From NCBI GenBank assembly GCA_031396205.1, contig JANNKH010000127.1:1-64000 (forward strand): a DNA stretch of 64,000 bases. Direction: 5' to 3'. The position numbers were made by a program, and so were the translations under genes. The stretch is from CAISIP01 sp031396205. GTDB lineage: Bacteria > Pseudomonadota > Gammaproteobacteria > Burkholderiales > Burkholderiaceae_C. A model generated the notes under the pieces. That model was not told where the DNA came from. It did no database searches and was given only the letters and a program-made list of their open reading frames with translations. This document shows positions 58,919-64,000 of this stretch, in pieces (the stretch's first letter is position 1; every line of letters starts with the position of its first letter).

Positions 58919-59855
58919 CGCCGACCATCCGCAGCATCGCCTGGCGCTGACCCTGATCTGGCTCGTGCCCTCCTTGTGGACGGTCAACTACATCGTCGCG
59001 CGACTGGCTCCCGGCGTGATCGGTCCATATATGCTGGCGCTGGGCAGATGGGCCATTGCCGGCGCGGTGCTGGTGTGCCTGAGTGGGCCGGAGATTTGGC
59101 GCCATCGCCAGCACGTGGCGAAAAGTGGGTGCCAGTACCTGATCCTGGGCACGCTGGGCATGTTCATCTGCGGTGCCTGGGTCTACCAGGGTGCGCGCAC
59201 CACCGCGGCGATGAATATTGCGCTGATTTATGCGGCCTCGCCGGTAATGATCGCGCTGGGCGCCAGCTTGTGGCTCAACGAATCCTTTGGCAGGCGGCAA
59301 GCGTTTGGGGTCGCGCTGGCACTGGCCGGTGTTTTGCATGTGATCGTACGAGGTCACTGGATGGCATTGGCCGATCTGCGCTTCGTGCCGGGCGACGGCT
59401 GGGTATTGGCCGCCACTGTTTCATGGGCTGCCTTTGCGCTGTTGCAGAAAAAATGGCCCAGCCCGTTGGGGGCGACGGCGCGCCTGGCCGTGATCTGTGT
59501 GGCCGGTGTGCTTACCTTATTGCCGTTTGCATTATGGGAATTGACCGAGCCGGACCTGATGCAATGGGGCTGGCGGGCGGGCACATTGGTGCTGGTGGCC
59601 GCCATCGTGCCCGGTCTGGGAGCCTATTGGATTTATGGCTGGGCGCAACGCGTCGTCGGGGCCAGCCGGGTTGCGGTGGCCTTGTACCTGGGTCCCTTGT
59701 ATGCGTCCGTCGCAGCTTGGTGGATGCTGGGTGAGCCGCCGGGATGGCATCACCTGGTGGGCGCATTGTTGATCCTTCCGGGGGTGTTCCTCGTCACGGG
59801 CGCACGGGCGGCGACGCCGTCAGCGCTCAAGCCGCCGCTTCCAGCCCGTTCCTGA
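58911..59855 (+). CDS. EamA/DMT-family transporter
   Basis: This 314-residue transporter has ten predicted helices in two EamA repeats. Features are PSLWTVNYIVARLAPGVIGP early and GAYWIYGWAQRVVGASRVAV then GPLYASVAAWWMLGE late. The ATG overlaps the dusA stop, so it is translationally coupled to it. The last 29 bp overlap the convergent GntR gene. Substrate unknown. It is unrelated in close detail to the EamA protein at 30.4 kb. Confidence 0.87.
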   Translation: MLDADHPQHRLALTLIWLVPSLWTVNYIVARLAPGVIGPYMLALGRWAIAGAVLVCLSGPEIWRHRQHVAKSGCQYLILGTLGMFICGAWVYQGARTTAAMNIALIYAASPVMIALGASLWLNESFGRRQAFGVALALAGVLHVIVRGHWMALADLRFVPGDGWVLAATVSWAAFALLQKKWPSPLGATARLAVICVAGVLTLLPFALWELTEPDLMQWGWRAGTLVLVAAIVPGLGAYWIYGWAQRVVGASRVAVALYLGPLYASVAAWWMLGEPPGWHHLVGALLILPGVFLVTGARAATPSALKPPLPARS

Positions 59856-60474
59856 AGTGCAATTGCATCGCGCGAACGGACGCATCCGCGTCGCGCGACA
59901 GCAGCGCCTGCATCAATGACTGGTGTTCCGCAAGCGACTCCCGAATGCGCCCGGTTTTCAGCAAGGAGTGGTGGCGGTTGAGTTTCATGACTTTGCGCAG
60001 ATCCGCAGACAGCTGCCGGCTCCAGCGATTGCGGGCGATATCGAGCAGGAGGAAATGGAACTGCTCATTGATGGCAAAAAAGCGGGCCCGGCCGACCGGC
60101 CCTTGTTCGGCCGCCGCCACAAGTTCGGTGTGAAGCGCCTGCAATTGAGCCAGTTCTTCTGCGCTGGCCTGGCGTGCCACCAGCCCCGCCGCATCGGACT
60201 CCAGGAGCGCAAGCACATGGTAGACATCCGCCAGGTCCCGCTCTGACACCTCGGTCACGTAGGCGCCGCGGCGCACCTTCATGGTCACCAGGCCTTCTGC
60301 GGCGAGCACCTTGAGGGCCTCCCGTAAAGGCGTACGGCTGATACCGTAGTCCTTGGCCAGCTTGAGCTCGTCGATCCAGCTGCCCGGCGACAGTTCCCGG
60401 CTGAAGATGCGATGGCGCAATTGCTCCGCCACCTCCTGGTAGAGCGCGACGGGGGCGAGGGACTTGGCAGACAT
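59827..60474 (-). CDS. GntR/FadR-family transcriptional regulator (FCD domain)
   Basis: This 215-residue protein has an N-terminal winged helix (LYQEVAEQLRHRIFSRELSPGSWIDELKLAKDYGISRTPLREALKVLAAEGLV, about residues 11-62). The C-terminal all-helical FCD domain has metal-ligand His residues in NEQFHFLLLDIARN, NRHHSLL and HQSLMQALLSRD. It is divergent from methylmalonyl-CoA mutase over a 141-bp AT-rich spacer, so it most likely controls that operon and itself. The ligand could be a propionyl-CoA or methylcitrate intermediate; this is inference. Confidence 0.9.
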   Translation of the reverse strand: MSAKSLAPVALYQEVAEQLRHRIFSRELSPGSWIDELKLAKDYGISRTPLREALKVLAAEGLVTMKVRRGAYVTEVSERDLADVYHVLALLESDAAGLVARQASAEELAQLQALHTELVAAAEQGPVGRARFFAINEQFHFLLLDIARNRWSRQLSADLRKVMKLNRHHSLLKTGRIRESLAEHQSLMQALLSRDADASVRAMQLHFRNGLEAAA

Positions 60475-60615
60475 AATCTAAAGGATGAATGGCGACGCGA
60501 TTGTAAGTCTGTCGGAAGATTCTGAATTTATAATTAAAAATAATCAATCTCTTATGTCTTATGCAGTCAGCGACCAAAGTCGCAACTACGTACTGAAACC
60601 GAACGGAGTCGCGCC
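60475..60615. promoter_or_regulatory. Divergent control region between the GntR gene and methylmalonyl-CoA mutase
   Basis: This 141-bp spacer stands out as AT-rich in a GC-rich window (60521-60560). A TATAAT is at 60529-60534, about 80 bp before the mutase ATG. An immediate direct repeat TCTTATG-TCTTATG is at 60550-60563, just downstream of it, where a repressor could act. On the minus strand TACAAT (60500-60505) could be the -10 of the GntR gene. Ribosome-binding GGAG lies 8 nt before the mutase start. The operator assignment is inference. Confidence 0.5.
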
Positions 60616-62823
60616 ATGAGCACGCCAGGCAACCAAGCAGCCATCTCAGCAGTACGCACCGAAGATGCCAGCGCGTCCATCGCCAGTTGGCAGATCGCAG
60701 CGCAGAAATCGGCACCCGGTGGCGACCTCGACGCCTTGACCTGGCACACGCCCGATGGCATTGCGGTCAAACCGCTGTACACCGCCCAGGACATCGAGGG
60801 CTTGCCGCATATAGACACACTGCCGGGCTTCCCGCCGTATCTGCGCGGTCCACAGGCCACGATGTATGCTGTGCGCCCCTGGACCATCCGGCAATATGCG
60901 GGCTTTTCAACGGCCGAGGAATCAAACGCCTTTTATCGCAAGGCGCTTGCGGCTGGCGGACAGGGCGTGTCGGTTGCATTTGACCTGGCAACGCATCGTG
61001 GCTACGACTCGGACCACCCACGGGTAACCGGCGACGTCGGCAAGGCCGGCGTGGCGATCGACAGCGTCGAGGACATGAAGATCCTGTTCGACCAGATCGA
61101 CCTGGCCAAGGTCAGCGTGTCGATGACGATGAACGGTGCGGTGCTGCCGGTGCTGGCCGGCTACGTGGTGGCGGCAGAAGAGCAGGGCGTGGCGCAGGCG
61201 CAACTGAGCGGAACGATCCAGAACGACATCCTCAAGGAGTTCATGGTTCGCAACACCTATATCTATCCGCCGGTGCCGTCGATGCGCATCATTGGCGACA
61301 TACTGGAATACACCGCGGCCCACATGCCGCGCTTCAACTCGATCAGCATCTCGGGCTACCACATGCAGGAAGCCGGCGCCAACCAGGCGCTGGAACTGGC
61401 GTTCACGCTGGCCGATGGTCAGGAATATGTGAGGACCGCCATCGGCAAGGGCATGGATGTCGACGACTTCGCGCCGCGCCTGAGCTTCTTCTGGGCAGTC
61501 GGCATGAATTTCTACCTGGAGGTGGCCAAGATGCGCGCTGCGCGGCTGCTATGGTGCCGCATCATGCAGGGCTTCAACGCGAAAAACCCCAAGAGCCTGA
61601 TGCTGCGCACCCATTGCCAGACCTCCGGCTGGTCGCTGACCGAGCAGGACCCGTACAACAACATCGTGCGCACGACGATCGAGGCCATGGCGGCGGTGTT
61701 CGGCGGCACACAGAGCCTGCACACCAACAGCTTCGACGAGGCAATCGCGCTGCCGACCGATTTTTCCAGCCGGATCGCGCGCAACACGCAGCTGATCATC
61801 CAGGAGGAAACCCATATTCCCAACGTGATCGACCCCTGGGCCGGCAGCTACATGATGGAAAAGCTGACTCAGGACATGGCCGACGCGGCCTGGAAAATCA
61901 TCGAGGAAGTGCAGGCCATGGGCGGCATGGTCAAGGCCGTCGACAGCGGTTGGGCCAAGCTCAAGATCGAGGCGGCGGCGGCCGACAAGCAGGCGCGCAT
62001 CGACTCCGGCCAGGACGTCATCGTCGGTGTCAACAAGTACCGGCTCGACAGCCATGACGAGATCGAGGCACGCGACATTGACAACGTCGCCGTGCGCGAC
62101 GCACAGATCCGGCGCCTGAACACGATTCGCGCAAAGCGCGACGCGAAGGCGGTCGAAGCGGCGCTGGCGGCGCTCACGGCAGCGGCCACCGATGGCAGCG
62201 GCAATCTGCTGGACCTGTCGATCAAGGCGATGCGGGTACGGGCGACAGTGGGCGAGGTCAGCGACGCGCTGGAGCAAGTCTTCGGGCGTCACCGCGCTGA
62301 CACCCACAAGGTCAGCGGTGTATATGCTGCATCCTACGACACCGGTTCGGAATCGGGAGACGGTATGAAGCAATGGGAAGCCATCAAGGCCGATATCGCG
62401 CGGTTCGCCGAGCAACAGGGCCGGCGCCCGCGCGTGCTGATTGCCAAGCTCGGCCAGGACGGCCACGACCGTGGCGCCAAGGTGGTGGCCACGGCGTTTG
62501 CCGATCTGGGATACGACGTGGACATCGGGCCGCTGTTCCAGACCCCGGAGGAATGTGCGCGCCAGGCGATCGAGAACGATGTCCATGCGGTGGGCGTATC
62601 GACCCTGGCTGCGGGGCACAAGACCCTGGTTCCGGACATCATTGCCGAGTTGCGCAAGCAAGGCGGCGGCGACATCGTCGTCTTTGTGGGCGGTGTCGTG
62701 CCCCGGCAGGACTACGACTTCCTGATGCAGTCCGGTGTCAAGGGCATCTATGGTCCCGGTACGCCAATCCCGGATTCAGCCGCCGATGTTCTCAAGCAGA
62801 TCCGCGCGTCGCTGACAGCCTGA
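60616..62823 (+). CDS. scpA: Methylmalonyl-CoA mutase (single-chain, B12-dependent)
   Basis: This 735-residue enzyme interconverts L-methylmalonyl-CoA and succinyl-CoA using adenosylcobalamin, feeding propionyl-CoA carbon into the TCA cycle. The substrate-binding N-terminal barrel shows RPWTIRQYAGFSTAEESN, with the active-site Tyr as in the Propionibacterium enzyme. The C-terminal B12 domain has DGHDRGAKVVATAFADLG (the DxHxxG motif). Sequence favours methylmalonyl over isobutyryl mutase. meaB follows directly after the stop. It is divergent from a GntR regulator. Confidence 0.95.
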   Translation: MSTPGNQAAISAVRTEDASASIASWQIAAQKSAPGGDLDALTWHTPDGIAVKPLYTAQDIEGLPHIDTLPGFPPYLRGPQATMYAVRPWTIRQYAGFSTAEESNAFYRKALAAGGQGVSVAFDLATHRGYDSDHPRVTGDVGKAGVAIDSVEDMKILFDQIDLAKVSVSMTMNGAVLPVLAGYVVAAEEQGVAQAQLSGTIQNDILKEFMVRNTYIYPPVPSMRIIGDILEYTAAHMPRFNSISISGYHMQEAGANQALELAFTLADGQEYVRTAIGKGMDVDDFAPRLSFFWAVGMNFYLEVAKMRAARLLWCRIMQGFNAKNPKSLMLRTHCQTSGWSLTEQDPYNNIVRTTIEAMAAVFGGTQSLHTNSFDEAIALPTDFSSRIARNTQLIIQEETHIPNVIDPWAGSYMMEKLTQDMADAAWKIIEEVQAMGGMVKAVDSGWAKLKIEAAAADKQARIDSGQDVIVGVNKYRLDSHDEIEARDIDNVAVRDAQIRRLNTIRAKRDAKAVEAALAALTAAATDGSGNLLDLSIKAMRVRATVGEVSDALEQVFGRHRADTHKVSGVYAASYDTGSESGDGMKQWEAIKADIARFAEQQGRRPRVLIAKLGQDGHDRGAKVVATAFADLGYDVDIGPLFQTPEECARQAIENDVHAVGVSTLAAGHKTLVPDIIAELRKQGGGDIVVFVGGVVPRQDYDFLMQSGVKGIYGPGTPIPDSAADVLKQIRASLTA

Positions 62824-63969
62824 GTGGCATTTCCCGAGCGATCGTCCATCTTGACTTCGGCCCAGACTTCTCTGGCTTCACGACCGCCGCCCGATGGCGT
62901 GTCACGACTCGTGGAGGCCATGACGGGTGACGCCGACATGCCCCGGCGCCGTGCCATCGCCAAGGCGATCACGCTGCTGGAATCGACCCGGCATGACCAT
63001 CGTGGCCAGGCGGACGCCTTGCTGGCAGCCTTGTTGCCACATGCGGGCCATGCGTTCCGGCTGGGCCTGAGTGGCGTGCCGGGCGTGGGCAAGTCCACGT
63101 TGATCGAGGCGCTCGGCCTGCATCTGATCGCGCAAGGCCATCACGTGGCGGTATTGACCATCGACCCGTCATCGGCGGTGTCGGGCGGCTCCATTTTGGG
63201 TGACAAGACCCGCATGGAACATCTGTCGGTCCACGCCAACGCCTACATCCGACCCAGCCCGTCCAGTGGCAACCTGGGGGGCGTCGCCGAGAAGACCCGT
63301 GAGTCCATCCTGGTGCTGGAGGCCGCCGGATACGACGTGGTCATCGTCGAGACGGTGGGCGTCGGGCAGAGCGAAGTGGCAGTGGCCGGCATGACCGACA
63401 TGTTCGTGTTGATGCAATTGCCCAACGCCGGCGACGAGTTGCAGGCCATCAAGAAAGGCGTGATGGAACTGGCGGACCTGGTGCTGATCAACAAGGCCGA
63501 CCTTGATCCGGACGCGGCTACCCGGGCTCAGGCGCAGATCACCTCGTCGCTGCGACTGATCGGACAACACGGCAACCCGGCCCATGCGCAGCACGACATC
63601 GCGCAATGGACGCCGCCGGTGTTGCAGCTCAGTGCCTTGTCCGGCCAGGGGGTGAAGGCCCTGTGGGACGCGGCGCTGGACTTCCGCACCCAGCAGTCGG
63701 CGCTGGGCCGCTGGGATGCGCGGCGACGGCGCCAGGCCTTGTCGTGGATGTGGGAGCGTATCGAGTCGGGACTGCGCCAGGCGTTTCGCGACGACAAGGC
63801 GGTCAAGAACCAGCTCGCCCGGATGTCCGATGAAGTGGCCCACGGGCGCCTGGTGGCCTCAACGGCCGCGCAAGAATTGCTGGAGCTGTTCGGCCGTCAT
63901 CAGCCCGTGGCGTCCGGCGCGCAGCCCGGGGTATTGCCGCCAGGATCCGGCGCTGGGGTGCAGCCATGA
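62824..63969 (+). CDS. meaB: Methylmalonyl-CoA mutase-associated GTPase MeaB
   Basis: MeaB is a G3E-family GTPase that protects and reloads methylmalonyl-CoA mutase with cobalamin. Its G1 is SGVPGVGKSTLIEALG, the metal-binding region is LTIDPSSAVSGGSILGDKTRM, G3 is VETVGVGQSE and G4 is INKAD. The frame opens with GTG immediately after the mutase stop (TGAGTG); later ATG codons (62920, 62938) are alternatives. At 381 residues the N- and C-terminal tails are slightly longer than usual. The stop overlaps the next ATG (ATGA). Confidence 0.93.
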   Translation: MAFPERSSILTSAQTSLASRPPPDGVSRLVEAMTGDADMPRRRAIAKAITLLESTRHDHRGQADALLAALLPHAGHAFRLGLSGVPGVGKSTLIEALGLHLIAQGHHVAVLTIDPSSAVSGGSILGDKTRMEHLSVHANAYIRPSPSSGNLGGVAEKTRESILVLEAAGYDVVIVETVGVGQSEVAVAGMTDMFVLMQLPNAGDELQAIKKGVMELADLVLINKADLDPDAATRAQAQITSSLRLIGQHGNPAHAQHDIAQWTPPVLQLSALSGQGVKALWDAALDFRTQQSALGRWDARRRRQALSWMWERIESGLRQAFRDDKAVKNQLARMSDEVAHGRLVASTAAQELLELFGRHQPVASGAQPGVLPPGSGAGVQP

Positions 63970-64000
63970 TCTCGCTGACGGCCGTGGCACGGATCGAGGC
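63966..64000 (+). CDS. Start of an unidentified gene coupled to meaB (cut by window edge)
   Basis: An ATG overlapping the meaB stop (ATGA) opens a frame whose first codons read MISLTAVARIE before the window ends. That is too short to identify. It does not look like the start of the propionyl-CoA carboxylase beta subunit that often follows in this context. The overlap suggests it belongs to the mutase operon. Confidence 0.45.
   Translation, partial: MISLTAVARIE

Overview
The window is a GC-rich, densely packed chromosomal segment whose gene order points to a betaproteobacterium of the order Burkholderiales, most like the Comamonadaceae/Alcaligenaceae. The evidence is the run ndk-rlmN-pilW-rodZ-ispG-hisS-yfgM-bamB-der-hfq-hflX-hflK-hflC-hisZ-purA, the presence of the HisZ regulatory subunit, and the family choices throughout. 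I saw no tRNA, rRNA, CRISPR array, insertion sequence or phage gene.

Region 1 (1-25.4 kb) is housekeeping. It holds a YoaA/DinG-type helicase, divergent bamD and rluD whose start codons overlap, scpB-rluB, and then one long co-directional block. That block covers nucleotide metabolism (ndk, purA), rRNA/tRNA modification (rlmN), type IV pilus and cell-shape factors (pilW, rodZ), isoprenoid synthesis (ispG), a tRNA synthetase (hisS), outer-membrane assembly (yfgM, bamB), ribosome assembly GTPases (der, hflX), hfq and the HflKC membrane complex. A 78-bp tandem duplication of a hairpin-rich repeat separates hflC/DUF2065 from hisZ.

Region 2 (25.4-33.7 kb) holds mnmH and tesA, a YbbA-type ATPase without a permease, and rlmB. 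On the minus strand there is a probable operon of a MarR-GNAT fusion, an EamA exporter and a split chromate transporter, preceded by a palindromic operator candidate. An HD-GYP protein lies upstream of it.

Region 3 (33.8-49.9 kb) is catabolic and accessory. The first cluster (flavin reductase, NicX-like ring-cleavage dioxygenase, alpha/beta hydrolase, acyl-CoA-dehydrogenase-fold protein, AMP-dependent ligase) looks like an uncharacterised pathway for an aromatic or N-heteroaromatic compound. The second cluster (thiolase, FadB-like protein, cytochrome P450, LCAD-type acyl-CoA dehydrogenase, GST, and further on a dienoyl-CoA-reductase-like SDR) looks like beta-oxidation of an oxidised or branched acyl chain. 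Between them lie a CzcE-like periplasmic protein and the decayed remains of a TRAP transporter.

Region 4 (50-64 kb) is mixed. It holds a PEP-CTERM CHRD protein with a good terminator, a CBS protein, a class II aldolase, an exonuclease/GIY-YIG fusion, a RraA-MlrC-MFS operon, a Dus enzyme, a second EamA exporter, and a GntR regulator divergent from methylmalonyl-CoA mutase and its MeaB chaperone (propionyl-CoA metabolism). The window cuts the first gene and the last gene.

The strongest candidate for something undescribed is the 33.8-39.0 kb cluster. It combines a NicX-type metal site (H269, H320, D322) with a flavin reductase and an acyl-CoA-dehydrogenase-fold protein that lacks both usual catalytic glutamates, which suggests a two-component monooxygenase feeding ring cleavage. 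All calls come from reading the sequence; no searches were run.
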